48,727 nt of DNA from JAOUFP01 sp963801505 (GCA_963801505.1 CAWDEY010000015.1:1-48727), one strand, 5' to 3'; counted from the first letter of the stretch, positions 1 through 8,791 are shown. Notes: generated by a model not told the origin, from the letters alone. Made by a program: numbers and translations.

Positions 1-2121
1 TAACCTCTCACGGTATTTCAGATGTGCCTTCCGGAGCATTTCGTCTCTGAAGGCGAAAAGGTCAGGGATTTTGTTTTCCTCTGTCATCTTTCTGACATCA
101 TATTTTTCGCACCTGCCGCCATAAAAGAGATGACCTTTTTCGCCCTCTATTCTGATCTTGTTGATCTCGCAGACGTTCGGACAGCCCTTGCATTCAAAGG
201 ATGAGATATCATAGGAACGCCTGGAAAGTTCAAAGCCTTTGAATTTAGTTTGGAGTTCAGCGTTCGGAGTTTTAAGTTTTTCTCCTGACTGCTTATGGCT
301 GACTGCTGATAGCTGATTTTTCATATGTTTCATTGCTATCAGGGCCATGCCTATAGCGCCGGTAACATCATGGTCCGGAGGAACGATGACCTGTCTGTCT
401 AAGTATTTCTCGAAGGCGGCCACAACTGACTTGTTGAACGCTACCCCGCCCTGGAAGAATATCTTTTTGCCGATGGGTCTCTTGCATACAACGCGGTTGA
501 TATAGTTTTGCACTATGGAGTAGGCAAGGCCCGCAAGCAGGTCTTTTTTGTCTGTGCCGCACTGGAGGTTCGAAATCAGGGAGTTTTCCATGAAGACCGT
601 GCATCTCTCTCCAAGTCTGCAGGGGTTCCCTGAAGAAAAAGCTGATTCCTGAAAGTCCCCTTTTATAGATATGCCCAGCTTTTCTGCCTGTTCTTCCAAA
701 AAAGAACCTGTGCCGGCTGCGCAGGCCTTATTCATCTCAAAATCCACGATCACACCGTTTTTCAGGGATATAAATTTTGAGTCCTGTCCCCCGATTTCAA
801 ATATGGTATCCACGTCTTTATCAATAAATGCCGCTGCTGTTGCCTGGGCAGTGATCTCATTTTTGACGATATCAGCACCTATATAATCAGCGATCATATA
901 TCTGCCTGAACCTGTTGTGCCCACCCCTGCAATTTCTATCCTGTCGCCGATTTCCTGAGATATCTCCTCAAGTCCCTGCCTTACCGCCTCGATAGGCCTG
1001 CCAGCTGTCATGAGATAGCGTTTTGCGATGACCTTGCAGGCCCCATCTATTATAGCCAGGTTCGTGCCGATAGAGCCTATGTCGACTCCGAGAAAGGCCT
1101 TAGTTGCTGGGTTGGAGGCTGGGGGCTGGGGGTTAGAAAAGACAGGGGTTAGCTGTTGGGGGTCGGGCGTTAGTTTTTTACCAACTACCAATCCCTGATC
1201 CCCAATCCCCTTTTCTTTAATCCCTGAAGAAAGGTGTCTTTCGGTAAAGCCATCGCCCTTAGAGATGAGAGGGCTGTAGCCCTTTTCAGAACGCTTGTGA
1301 AAATGCATAAAATAATCTTCGAGCTTCCGGAGATCAAAGTCCTGATGTATACCTGAGTCAGAATCCTTCATTGCAGCGCCGATAGCTCCCATTACGGCGA
1401 ACTCTGCCGGCACAAAGAGTTCCTTGATATCAAAGATCTCCTTAAACGCCCGTATCATCCCGCTGTTTGCAGCAACGCCGCCCTGGAAAGAGACCGGGAA
1501 GGCCAGTTCCCTGCCCCTTGCTATCGAGCCCTTGAAATTCCTTGCAACAGCAAAACAGAGTCCTGCAACGATTTCTTCGACAGGGGTCGCTATCTGCTGC
1601 AGATGGATCATGTCTGATTTTGCAAAAACACTGCACCTGCCTGCAATCCTTGGAGGCCTTTGGGACTTCAGGCTCAGTTCGCTGAATTCCTCGATAGAGA
1701 GCCTGAGCCTTTCTGCCTGTTGGTCTAAAAAAGAGCCTGTGCCGGCGGCGCATACTGAATTCATATAAAAATCCCTGGCACTGTAAGAATCCTCCCCGAG
1801 TATGATCAGTTTAGAATCCTCCCCCCCTAGCTCTATGATCGTCCTGATGTGAGGGTAGAGCTTTTTGGTTGCGTAAGCATAAGCAACTACCTCATTTACT
1901 GGTGTAATACCAAGGACAATGCCTATCAGTCTGCCTGCTGAACCAGTGACTGAAAGTGATGAGCGATGAGCAATGAGTGATGAGTCTTTTAACATCTCAA
2001 GGGCCACAGGCAGTGGCTGCCCCTTATGCCTTTGATAACGGCTGCTTAGTATGCTGCCTTTATCATCGAGTACAACAAGTTTTACGCTTACTGATCCTGC
2101 GTCGAGTCCAATATGTTTCAT
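1..2121 (-). CDS. Acyl-CoA dehydratase activase, tandem BcrAD/BadFG domains (3' end outside window)
   Basis: Reading the minus strand from the ATG at 2121 gives about 707 codons with no stop before the left edge, so the gene is partial. Two ASKHA ATPase modules follow each other. The first has LDAGSVSVKL, ELGGEDSKL and CAAGTGSFLDQQ; the second, near residue 340, has LGVDIGSIGTN, EIGGQDSKF and CAAGTGSFLEEQ. The cysteine before AAGTGSF is in the position used to bind the bridging 4Fe-4S cluster in activases of 2-hydroxyacyl-CoA dehydratases and benzoyl-CoA reductases. A Cys-rich stretch (CKGCPNVC) after the second module starts the DUF2229-like region of giant activases. Three stretches are built from 7-bp-period repeats yet keep the frame, at 244-320, 1101-1216 and 1956-1983. 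The substrate of the partner enzyme cannot be told from here. Confidence 0.88.
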   Translation of the reverse strand, partial: MKHIGLDAGSVSVKLVVLDDKGSILSSRYQRHKGQPLPVALEMLKDSSLIAHRSSLSVTGSAGRLIGIVLGITPVNEVVAYAYATKKLYPHIRTIIELGGEDSKLIILGEDSYSARDFYMNSVCAAGTGSFLDQQAERLRLSIEEFSELSLKSQRPPRIAGRCSVFAKSDMIHLQQIATPVEEIVAGLCFAVARNFKGSIARGRELAFPVSFQGGVAANSGMIRAFKEIFDIKELFVPAEFAVMGAIGAAMKDSDSGIHQDFDLRKLEDYFMHFHKRSEKGYSPLISKGDGFTERHLSSGIKEKGIGDQGLVVGKKLTPDPQQLTPVFSNPQPPASNPATKAFLGVDIGSIGTNLAIIDGACKVIAKRYLMTAGRPIEAVRQGLEEISQEIGDRIEIAGVGTTGSGRYMIADYIGADIVKNEITAQATAAAFIDKDVDTIFEIGGQDSKFISLKNGVIVDFEMNKACAAGTGSFLEEQAEKLGISIKGDFQESAFSSGNPCRLGERCTVFMENSLISNLQCGTDKKDLLAGLAYSIVQNYINRVVCKRPIGKKIFFQGGVAFNKSVVAAFEKYLDRQVIVPPDHDVTGAIGMALIAMKHMKNQLSAVSHKQSGEKLKTPNAELQTKFKGFELSRRSYDISSFECKGCPNVCEINKIRIEGEKGHLFYGGRCEKYDVRKMTEENKIPDLFAFRDEMLRKAHLKYRERL
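244..320. repeat. Degenerate 7-bp-period repeats inside the activase gene
   Basis: On the minus strand the words TATCAGC, AGTCAGC, CATAAGC, AGTCAGG follow each other every 7 bases, then AACTCCG, AACGCTG, AACTCCA. They lie in frame in a linker after the second ASKHA module and encode a polar stretch (LSAVSHKQSGE). They look like short tandemly repeated repetitive (STRR) elements. Confidence 0.7.
1101..1216. repeat. Degenerate 7-bp-period repeats in the activase interdomain linker
   Basis: On the minus strand GGGGATT, GGGGATC, AGGGATT, then CTAAC- and CCAGCCC-type heptamers run with a 7-base period. The stretch stays open and encodes the linker between the two ASKHA modules, rich in P, Q, N and T. 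G/C-rich heptamers of this kind resemble STRRs described in heterocystous cyanobacteria. Confidence 0.7.
1956..1983. repeat. Four tandem 7-bp units inside the activase gene
   Basis: Exactly four heptamers on the plus strand: GTGATGA, GCGATGA, GCAATGA, GTGATGA. On the coding (minus) strand they give SSLIAHRSSL, inserted in the first ASKHA module just before the VTGSAGR motif. The same protein words recur at the repeat in uvrA (8501-8528). Confidence 0.8.
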
Positions 2122-2324
2122 GACCATCCAGTGTATAATATGATTTCGATCAATTATATCATAGTTTCCACGATGGCAGGTTTTCATGAAATTTGCAGCA
2201 TTATGACAAGGATTAGACATTTAGTGACAAATTATGTCAACCAATCTTGGCGTATAATAATTTTTGACCCATTCTTTAAACCGGAACTGCTTGATATTAA
2301 TAGGATTGCTTAACTTAGAGATAA

Positions 2325-2340
2325 TGGCACAGAACCTGCT
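2325..2340 (+). promoter_or_regulatory. Sigma-54 type promoter upstream of the pilin genes
   Basis: TGGCACAGAACCTGCT keeps the invariant GG and GC dinucleotides with exactly 10 bases between them, as in -24/-12 promoters. It lies about 135 bases before the first pilin start, leaving a long leader. Pilin genes are often driven by sigma-54 with PilS/PilR; the regulator is not in this window. Confidence 0.65.
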
Positions 2341-2475
2341 TTTATATCATTAGCGTCAAAGCGATTCTTATTTTGAGGAGGTGGAGATTAAAGGCATAAG
2401 GCAGTTACTGGCAGCTGGAAATTTGAAGTATGTGTCGGATATCCCGAACACTAACATTAATAAGGAGGAAATATT

Positions 2476-3021
2476 ATGTACAAGGCAGTGAACAATTTGA
2501 AAGAACAGAAAGGTTTTACACTGATTGAGCTTTTGATCGTTGTGGCGATTATCGGTATTCTGGCGGCAATTGCAATCCCGGGCTATATCGGCATGCAGGA
2601 GAAGTCCAGAAAAGGCGCGATTACCCGGTCGGCAACATCTGTTGTTCCTGAGCTTCAGGCATGGCTGCAATCAGCAAGGGGCGGCCAGGCAGACAGGATA
2701 GAGCTGGATACTGACTTTAACGGATCTGTGATACAAGCAGCAGGCCCAGGAACACCAGACTTAACTAACTCAGCGCTTCTTAGCGCAGGTGTCGCACAAA
2801 CATATGTAACCAACAGGTTAGCTGCACTGAAGGAAAAGTCCCCATGGGACAGCGGCACAGATCTTTGGAAACGTAATGATGCTGATACGGTTTCTACAAC
2901 TGTCCCTGACCTGACCTTGAAAGGAGTGATTAACGTCATCTCAGCCACAATGGGCATCAGGGTCGTAGCAAGAGACTGGCAGGGCAATGTACTTACAGAC
3001 AAAATAGTATCGGCAGATTAA
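2476..3021 (+). CDS. pilA: Type IV major pilin, copy 1
   Basis: 181-residue prepilin. A 13-residue leader ends in KG, followed by FTLIELLIVVAIIGILAAIA with the prepilin-peptidase site G|F and mature Glu5. The hydrophobic alpha-1 segment is followed by a globular head of about 130 residues without cysteines. A strong Shine-Dalgarno (AAGGAGG) sits 8 bases before the ATG. The C-terminal half is nearly the same as in the next gene, including an 86-bp identical DNA tract. It follows a sigma-54-type promoter and precedes a hairpin at 3041. Likely the main pilus subunit; which of the two copies is assembled cannot be seen. Confidence 0.93.
   Translation: MYKAVNNLKEQKGFTLIELLIVVAIIGILAAIAIPGYIGMQEKSRKGAITRSATSVVPELQAWLQSARGGQADRIELDTDFNGSVIQAAGPGTPDLTNSALLSAGVAQTYVTNRLAALKEKSPWDSGTDLWKRNDADTVSTTVPDLTLKGVINVISATMGIRVVARDWQGNVLTDKIVSAD
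2802..2887 (+). repeat. 86-bp tract identical between tandem pilins (copy 1)
   Basis: Every base matches 3434-3519. It encodes the head segment from YVTNRLAAL to KRNDAD. The flanking parts of the genes, including the highly conserved N-terminus, differ at many synonymous sites. Confidence 0.9.
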
Positions 3022-3040
3022 GGCAGTTTTGAATTTGGCG

Positions 3041-3080
3041 ATGATGAATGCATGTGGCTTGCCCATGCATTCATCATTTT
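3041..3080 (+). terminator. Hairpin between pilin copies 1 and 2
   Basis: A perfect 14-bp stem (ATGATGAATGCATG / CATGCATTCATCAT) with a 9-base loop is followed by only three T. It is AT-rich and weak as an intrinsic terminator. It may be an attenuator or an mRNA-stabilising 3' end that makes copy 1 more abundant than the downstream genes. Confidence 0.6.
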
Positions 3081-3104
3081 GTCACTGAAAGGAAACTATA
3101 CATA

Positions 3105-3653
3105 ATGGGAAAGAGGAGAGCATTGCTAACAGGAGAAGAAAAGGGCTTTACTCTTATCGAGCTTCTGATAGTTGTCGCTATTATCGGAATACTCGCAGCA
3201 ATAGCAATCCCTGGTTATATAGGTATGCAGGAAAAAGCGAAGAAGGGCTCTATTGTAAGGTCAGCGACCTCGGTCATCCCTGAACTGCAGGCATGGATGA
3301 TGGCTGCAAAGAGCGTGCAGGATATAATCGAGATAGACACAAATTTCAATGGCACTGTGGAGACTTCGGGTCCCGGGGTCGCCCCTGCTGATCTGTCCAA
3401 TTCCGTACTGCGTGCTACAGGCACTGCATCCGTATATGTAACCAACAGGTTAGCTGCACTGAAGGAAAAGTCCCCATGGGACAGCGGCACAGATCTTTGG
3501 AAACGTAATGATGCTGATATGGTTGATACGACTACCCCTGACCTGACCATGAAAGGGGTGATTAACATTATCTCAGCTACAATGGGCATGAGGGTCGTAG
3601 CAAGAGACAACTCCGGCAATATACTTGTAAATAAAGTCGTTTCAGCCGATTGA
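3105..3653 (+). CDS. Type IV pilin, copy 2
   Basis: 182 residues from the ATG at 3105, chosen because it gives a 14-residue leader (MGKRRALLTGEEKG) before FTLIELLIVVA. An upstream in-frame ATG at 3048 would give an overlong leader lying in the hairpin. Same architecture as copy 1: hydrophobic alpha-1 with Glu5, a head without cysteines, and an identical core segment ending in WKRNDAD. It may be a second major pilin or an expressed variant. No phase-variation machinery is seen nearby. Confidence 0.9.
   Translation: MGKRRALLTGEEKGFTLIELLIVVAIIGILAAIAIPGYIGMQEKAKKGSIVRSATSVIPELQAWMMAAKSVQDIIEIDTNFNGTVETSGPGVAPADLSNSVLRATGTASVYVTNRLAALKEKSPWDSGTDLWKRNDADMVDTTTPDLTMKGVINIISATMGMRVVARDNSGNILVNKVVSAD
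3434..3519 (+). repeat. 86-bp tract identical between tandem pilins (copy 2)
   Basis: Identical to 2802-2887. See the gene-conversion finding. Confidence 0.9.
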
Positions 3654-3678
3654 ATATGCCATTCGCTACTGAATAGAC

Positions 3679-5535
3679 ATGAAACGGCACGTTCCTCAGT
3701 CCTTTCTGGTCCTTTCCATGCTGTTTCTATTTTCATTTCTCGGATACCTGAACACTCTGAACGGGGAATTCATATTTGACGATTCGGTCTCGATTGAAGA
3801 CAATCTGCAGATCAAGGACCTCACTTATTTCAACCTCGGGGTTGAGGGGTTTTTAAAAGAAGCGATTAGGGGAGAAAGGCCGCTTACCTACCTGACCTTT
3901 GCGATAAATTACAGACTTAGCAGGCTTGCCCCCTTCAGCTATCATCTCTTTAACCTTATTATTCATGTCCTCAACAGTTTTCTCGTCTATCTCCTTTTAT
4001 TGAAGACCCTCCGGATCCAATCTTCCGGTTATAAGGACCAAGCCCATTTAATCTCCTTCATTACAGCGATTTTCTTCAGCCTGCATCCAATACAGACAGG
4101 GGCTGTTTCATATATAACCCAGAGGGCAGAGATATTATGCTCTTTCTTCTACCTGCTTGCGCTGCTTTTTTTCATAAGAAGTCTTGCAGATAACTCCCTG
4201 AAAAGCCATGCGTCATATCTGGGGGGCATAATCTGTTTCATCCTTGGTCTTGGAAGCAAGGAGATTATATTAACGCTTCCATTTATGCTTTTCGTGTACT
4301 GGTTTTATTTTTTAAAGGACCAGCCCGGCAGGAAACTTCAGTTGATGAAGATCGGGATGCTGGCACTTCCTGTAATGCTGGCAATTGTCTATAGGTTCCA
4401 TGCCATTATTAAAAATACAACTTTGCGCATAGGGTTCAAGCTGGCCTTTGGCCCGTATGAATATTTTTTAACGCAGTCAAGGGTGATAACGAAATATATT
4501 GCACTGCTGGTCCTGCCGGTCAACCAGAACAGCGACTATGATTTTGCCATTAGTCACGGACTTCTTGATCCGCCCTCAACCCTTATTTCTGTAATTTTCC
4601 TGCTGCTTCTGCTCAGCGCGGTCGTATTGCTTTTTAAAAGATGGAAGATCGGTTCTTTTGCCCTCGCGTGGTTCTTTATAATACTTGCCCCTACGTCAAG
4701 CTTTATTCCTTTAATAGATGTAATCTTTGAGCACAGGGTATATCTTGCCTCAACCGGGTTCTTTCTGTTGTTCTCTTTAGGTCTTTACCATGCTTTAAAG
4801 CTCGTGAATATTACGCAAAAAGAAAAAACTCACTTGATAATACTCACAATTGCTGTTCTTGTTATTCCTTTGATCTATGCTACCACAAAGAGAAATATGG
4901 TATGGACCAGCAGAATAGCTTTCTGGGAAGACGCGGTGCATAATTCTCCCCGGAAGGCACGTGCTTATCTCAACCTTGGAAGCGCCTATCAGGAAAATGG
5001 GATGGAAGAATTTGCGGTTGCTGCATATCAAAGAGCAACTAGCCTGGCTGGGACAGAGGAAAAACCTAATTCCATGGTTGCGCTTGCATTATGCTATGCT
5101 GAAATGGGCAAAAGGGAGGAGGCGCTGTCGGAACTGAAAAAAACGCTTGCCCTTGCCACTAACTATTCGCCGGACCTATATTATGTGATCGGGACTATTT
5201 ATGAAAAGACGAAATTATTTGATGAAGCGATAAGAAGTTATAAAGAAGCTTTAAATGTAAATCCCGACTTTGTTATTGCAAGATATGCATTGGCAGCTTT
5301 GTATGTTCGTGAGAAATCTTATGATGATGCTATAATCCAATATAAGGAAATAATAAGGATAGACCCTGGTTCTGCGAAGACGTATAATAAAATGGGTGTG
5401 GTTTATGCAAAAAAAGGTGCAATGGATGAGGCTGAAAAATATATTCTCTCAGCATTAAAAATAGACCCGTCATTTTCACCTGCTATAGATAATCTCAAAA
5501 CAATTGAAAGATTGAGAGGGGGCAAAAATGAATAA
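3679..5535 (+). CDS. Polytopic membrane protein with TPRs, TMTC/GT-C glycosyltransferase-like
   Basis: 618 residues. About the first 400 form many membrane segments. The first loop carries GEFIFDDSVSI with an Asp-Asp pair (34-35), like the DD/DE motif of GT-C enzymes. ERPLTYLTFAINY and LHPIQTGAVSYITQRAEIL resemble eukaryotic TMTC O-mannosyltransferases and related bacterial proteins. From about residue 425 there are roughly five tetratricopeptide repeats (for example AYLNLGSAYQENG and YNKMGVVYAKKG). It lies between pilin genes and overlaps the next pilin by 8 bp, so an inferred role is lipid-linked sugar transfer to pilin outside the inner membrane. A non-enzymatic assembly role is possible. 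Confidence 0.72.
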   Translation: MKRHVPQSFLVLSMLFLFSFLGYLNTLNGEFIFDDSVSIEDNLQIKDLTYFNLGVEGFLKEAIRGERPLTYLTFAINYRLSRLAPFSYHLFNLIIHVLNSFLVYLLLLKTLRIQSSGYKDQAHLISFITAIFFSLHPIQTGAVSYITQRAEILCSFFYLLALLFFIRSLADNSLKSHASYLGGIICFILGLGSKEIILTLPFMLFVYWFYFLKDQPGRKLQLMKIGMLALPVMLAIVYRFHAIIKNTTLRIGFKLAFGPYEYFLTQSRVITKYIALLVLPVNQNSDYDFAISHGLLDPPSTLISVIFLLLLLSAVVLLFKRWKIGSFALAWFFIILAPTSSFIPLIDVIFEHRVYLASTGFFLLFSLGLYHALKLVNITQKEKTHLIILTIAVLVIPLIYATTKRNMVWTSRIAFWEDAVHNSPRKARAYLNLGSAYQENGMEEFAVAAYQRATSLAGTEEKPNSMVALALCYAEMGKREEALSELKKTLALATNYSPDLYYVIGTIYEKTKLFDEAIRSYKEALNVNPDFVIARYALAALYVREKSYDDAIIQYKEIIRIDPGSAKTYNKMGVVYAKKGAMDEAEKYILSALKIDPSFSPAIDNLKTIERLRGGKNE

Positions 5536-5974
5536 AAAAGGTTTTACACTTATTGAACTTTTAATAGTCGTGGCCATAATAGGGATCCTTGCTATGATCG
5601 CTGTCCCTTCATTTGTCGGTCAGGGCGTAAAGGCCGCAAGGACAGAGGCTTATACTAATCTCCAGAATCTGAGGCTGCTCGAAGAGCAGGTTTTTGCAGA
5701 TGGCGGAAACTATGTTCCAGGTGCTAATACAGCAGCCCTGATTACAGCCCTGCCGCGTTTTAAGCCGGGTTCAGACCTGAAGTTCAATTATGTAATTACT
5801 ACTGTGGCCGGTAAAGCCCTCCCTACCCCTGTCCCGTCTTCCTATGCCGGTACAACAGTAGATTTAGTTCCGGCTACCACTCCCTGCTTTATCGCGACCG
5901 CAACCGGTATTGCCGGCACAAGAGTCGCAGGGGACAAATTTGCCATAGACTGCAATAATAACAGAAACTTTTAA
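5528..5974 (+). CDS. Type IV pilin-like protein (PilE-type)
   Basis: 148 residues. A very short leader, MNKKG, precedes FTLIELLIVVAIIGILAMIAV, with Glu5 present. The head is shorter than in copies 1 and 2 and has two cysteines (near residues 118 and 141) that could form the C-terminal disulfide loop of classical pilins. Starts inside the 3' end of the TPR gene (8-bp overlap), so the two are translationally coupled. Probably a minor pilin or a PilE-type subunit modified by the upstream enzyme. Confidence 0.88.
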   Translation: MNKKGFTLIELLIVVAIIGILAMIAVPSFVGQGVKAARTEAYTNLQNLRLLEEQVFADGGNYVPGANTAALITALPRFKPGSDLKFNYVITTVAGKALPTPVPSSYAGTTVDLVPATTPCFIATATGIAGTRVAGDKFAIDCNNNRNF

Positions 5975-6055
5975 GAAGAGATTGCTCTGAATTTATTTCT
6001 GCAATGCAAAGACGGTTTTCTATTATGTCTGTTGCGGCTGTGTTAAAATATTCAA

Positions 6056-8791
6056 ATGTCCAAAGATGAACTGATTATTACCGGCGCGCGACAAAACAAC
6101 CTCAAAAATATAGACCTCCGGCTTCCGCATAACAAAGTCATCGTCATTACGGGTGTTTCAGGCTCCGGCAAGTCGTCTCTGGCCTTTGATACGATCTTTG
6201 CGGAGGGGCAGTGGCGTTTTATTGAGTCTCTTTCCACCTATGCCCGGCTTTTTCTTGAAAAGCTCGACAGACCTGAGGTTGATTCCATCGAAAATATCAG
6301 GCCCGCGATAGCCCTTGAGCAGAAGAACCCTGTGCGCGGATCACGCTCAACAGTCGGGACCCTGACAGAACTTTACGAACTTTTCCGCCTGCTCTATGCG
6401 AAGATAGGAACCCCTTTTTGCCCTGTGTGCAAAACGGAAATACGGAGATGGGACCCCTCGCAGATTGTTTCAGAACTTCTTGAGAAATACCCTGGCAGCA
6501 AGGCAGTAATTATGTTCCCGTCTGCGGCATCGGCAGAAGAGCTTCAGCAAAGAGGTTTTTACAGGGTCTGGCACCAGGATGAGACCATTGATATAAAAGA
6601 ACTGCCCGGCGGGGAATATACTTCACTTGATATTGTCCTTGACAGGCTTGTGTTAAAGGATGAGCCGAGGCTCTCGGATTCCCTGGAGATGGCATGGAGG
6701 GAAGGACGTGGCAAGATCAAGGTGGCAATAATGAATCCTGTTTACGGTTCACGGTTCACGGTTCACGGTTTTTCTTCAGACAACGCATGCGACGAGTGCG
6801 ATATCAGTCTGCCTTCCCCTTCTTCTCTTCTTTTTTCCTTTAATCATCCTGTCGGAGCGTGTCCTGAATGCAAGGGGTTTGGTAATACCTTGCGCTACGC
6901 CGAAGACCTGATTGTCCCGGATAAAACCCTCTCTCTTTCACAAGGCGCCGTTGACCCCTGGAATAAGCCCGCGTATATATGGTGGAAGAAGCAGATGATT
7001 GCAGGAGCAAAGAAGACAGGCCTTGACGTAAAAAAACCGTTTCAGGATTTTACTCCTGATGAAAAGGAAAAGATCTTCAAAGGGACCTCTGATTTTTACG
7101 GCATTGACGCTTTTTTCGAGGACATGGAAGGAAGGCGCTATAAACTGCACGTCAGGGTGTTCCTCAGCAGATACAGAAGAGGCGTTACCTGTCCTGTGTG
7201 TCAGGGTAAAAGACTGAGCCGGGAAGCCCTGGCATACAAGGTGGCAGACCTGGACATTTCTGAGTTGTGCAGAATGCCGATCTCTGAGTCTTCGCGTTTT
7301 TTTGCTGATATCGGGCTTTCGCCTTTCAAAAGGGACATCGCAAAGGAACTCCTCAGGCAGATAAGCATGAAGCTCCAGTTTCTGGAGAAAGTCGGACTCG
7401 AATACATTACCCTTGAACGTTACGGCAAAACGCTTTCAGGAGGGGAGTATCAGAGGATAAACCTCTCAAACCAGCTCTCTTCATTGTTGACCGGCACACT
7501 CTATGTCCTTGACGAGCCAACAGTCGGGCTTCACGCGAGGGACACTGAAAGGGTGACCGGGATTCTGAGGCGTCTGGCAGACCTTGGAAATACAGTGATT
7601 GTGGTTGAACATGACAGGGGGATAATAGAAAAAGCTGAATGGGTTGTCGAACTAGGCCCCGGAGGAGGGCATAAGGGCGGTGAGGTTGTTTTCTCAGGAC
7701 CCGCAGGGGATTTTTTGAAGACTGATTCACTGACAGCAAGATATATGAAGGGCACCGAAAAGGTTGAAGTGCCCTTCAAGAGAAGGGGATTTTCCGGTGA
7801 AATGCTTACCCTTTCCGGAGCTGCGGGGAACAACCTCAGGGCTGTCAGACTCAGCGTCCCTCTGCATAGACTGATCGCTGTTACAGGAGTCTCAGGCTCC
7901 GGCAAGAGCAGTCTTGTAGTTAAGACGCTTTACAATGCGCTGGCCAGGAAATTCAGAACAGGCAGTGAACCGCCTCTGCCTTATGAGAGGCTTGAAGGTG
8001 ATGAGCATCTCAAAGGAGTTAAACTGATTGATCAGTCCCCGATAGGTCGGAGTCCGCGCTCCAATCCTGTAACGTACCTGAAGATATTTGATCATATAAG
8101 GAAACTCTTTTCAGGACAGAAGGAGGCCAAGGCCTATGGTTATGGTCCGGGGTTCTTTTCCTTCAATGTCCCTGGCGGAAGGTGCGAGACCTGCAAGGGC
8201 GTCGGCTATGAACTAATGGAAATGTATTTTTTTGAGGACCTGTATATAAAATGCGAAAAATGCCACGGCAAGAGGTACAGGCCTGAGGCCCTAAGGATCA
8301 CCTACAGGCATAAAAGCATCCACGATATTCTGAATATGACAGTTGAGGAGGCGTGTATTTTGTTTGAAGACCACCCGGCTATCATGTCCAAACTGCGACT
8401 GATGATGGAGACGGGCCTTGGATATCTCCGGCTCGGACAGTCTGCTACAACACTTTCCGGAGGAGAGGCCCAGAGGCTCAAAATCTGCGCTGAATTAAAC
8501 TCATCACTCATCACTCGTCACTCGTCACTTCTTTATATTCTTGATGAACCTACAGTGGGACTGCATTTTTCCGATGTGCAGGCGCTTCTCAATATCCTCA
8601 ACAGACTCGTTGAAACAGGCAGCACGGTGATACTTATAGAGCATAATCTGGATATTATCAGGGCCGCAGACTGGATCATTGATCTCGGCCCTGAAGGCGG
8701 AGATAAAGGCGGAATGATTATCTTCGAAGGCACTCCCCATGATATTGTCAGGGCAAAGGGCTCATTTACAGGGGAATATCTGAAGCGCTGA
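6056..8791 (+). CDS. uvrA: Excinuclease ABC subunit A (UvrA or UvrA-like)
   Basis: 911 residues. Two ABC ATPase modules: Walker A GVSGSGKS at about 33 and 610, signatures LSGGEYQR at about 459 and LSGGEAQR at about 800, Walker B YVLDEPTVGLH and YILDEPTVGLH. CxxC zinc-binding pairs are visible (CPVC, CDEC/CPEC, CPVC, CETC/CEKC). UvrA recognises damaged DNA with UvrB in nucleotide excision repair. The region after residue 118 still looks like a UvrB-binding domain but lacks the usual GRKGEY start. Two heptameric repeats are read in frame: near residue 230, in the zinc/linker region, and near 815, between signature and Walker B of module 2. It could be the only UvrA or a divergent paralog. Confidence 0.9.
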   Translation: MSKDELIITGARQNNLKNIDLRLPHNKVIVITGVSGSGKSSLAFDTIFAEGQWRFIESLSTYARLFLEKLDRPEVDSIENIRPAIALEQKNPVRGSRSTVGTLTELYELFRLLYAKIGTPFCPVCKTEIRRWDPSQIVSELLEKYPGSKAVIMFPSAASAEELQQRGFYRVWHQDETIDIKELPGGEYTSLDIVLDRLVLKDEPRLSDSLEMAWREGRGKIKVAIMNPVYGSRFTVHGFSSDNACDECDISLPSPSSLLFSFNHPVGACPECKGFGNTLRYAEDLIVPDKTLSLSQGAVDPWNKPAYIWWKKQMIAGAKKTGLDVKKPFQDFTPDEKEKIFKGTSDFYGIDAFFEDMEGRRYKLHVRVFLSRYRRGVTCPVCQGKRLSREALAYKVADLDISELCRMPISESSRFFADIGLSPFKRDIAKELLRQISMKLQFLEKVGLEYITLERYGKTLSGGEYQRINLSNQLSSLLTGTLYVLDEPTVGLHARDTERVTGILRRLADLGNTVIVVEHDRGIIEKAEWVVELGPGGGHKGGEVVFSGPAGDFLKTDSLTARYMKGTEKVEVPFKRRGFSGEMLTLSGAAGNNLRAVRLSVPLHRLIAVTGVSGSGKSSLVVKTLYNALARKFRTGSEPPLPYERLEGDEHLKGVKLIDQSPIGRSPRSNPVTYLKIFDHIRKLFSGQKEAKAYGYGPGFFSFNVPGGRCETCKGVGYELMEMYFFEDLYIKCEKCHGKRYRPEALRITYRHKSIHDILNMTVEEACILFEDHPAIMSKLRLMMETGLGYLRLGQSATTLSGGEAQRLKICAELNSSLITRHSSLLYILDEPTVGLHFSDVQALLNILNRLVETGSTVILIEHNLDIIRAADWIIDLGPEGGDKGGMIIFEGTPHDIVRAKGSFTGEYLKR
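6744..6771 (+). repeat. 7-bp tandem repeat inside uvrA (first)
   Basis: ACGGTTC is repeated three times exactly, then ACGGTTT. It is translated as GSRFTVHGF, next to the CDEC zinc motif. GGTTCAC-type words recur at 23707 and 25031. Confidence 0.85.
8501..8528 (+). repeat. 7-bp tandem repeat inside uvrA (second)
   Basis: TCATCAC twice then TCGTCAC twice, four perfect heptamers in 28 bp. Translated SSLITRHSSL, it replaces the usual residues between the second ABC signature helix and Walker B (YILDEP). Confidence 0.9.

Noticed and set aside
2113..2313. Plus-strand ORF upstream of pilA
   Set aside because: Starts within the divergent activase gene, has no ribosome site, and ends before the sigma-54-type promoter.
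3048..3104. Longer start for pilin copy 2
   Set aside because: It would put the hairpin inside the leader peptide and make a 32-residue leader; ATG 3105 fits prepilins.
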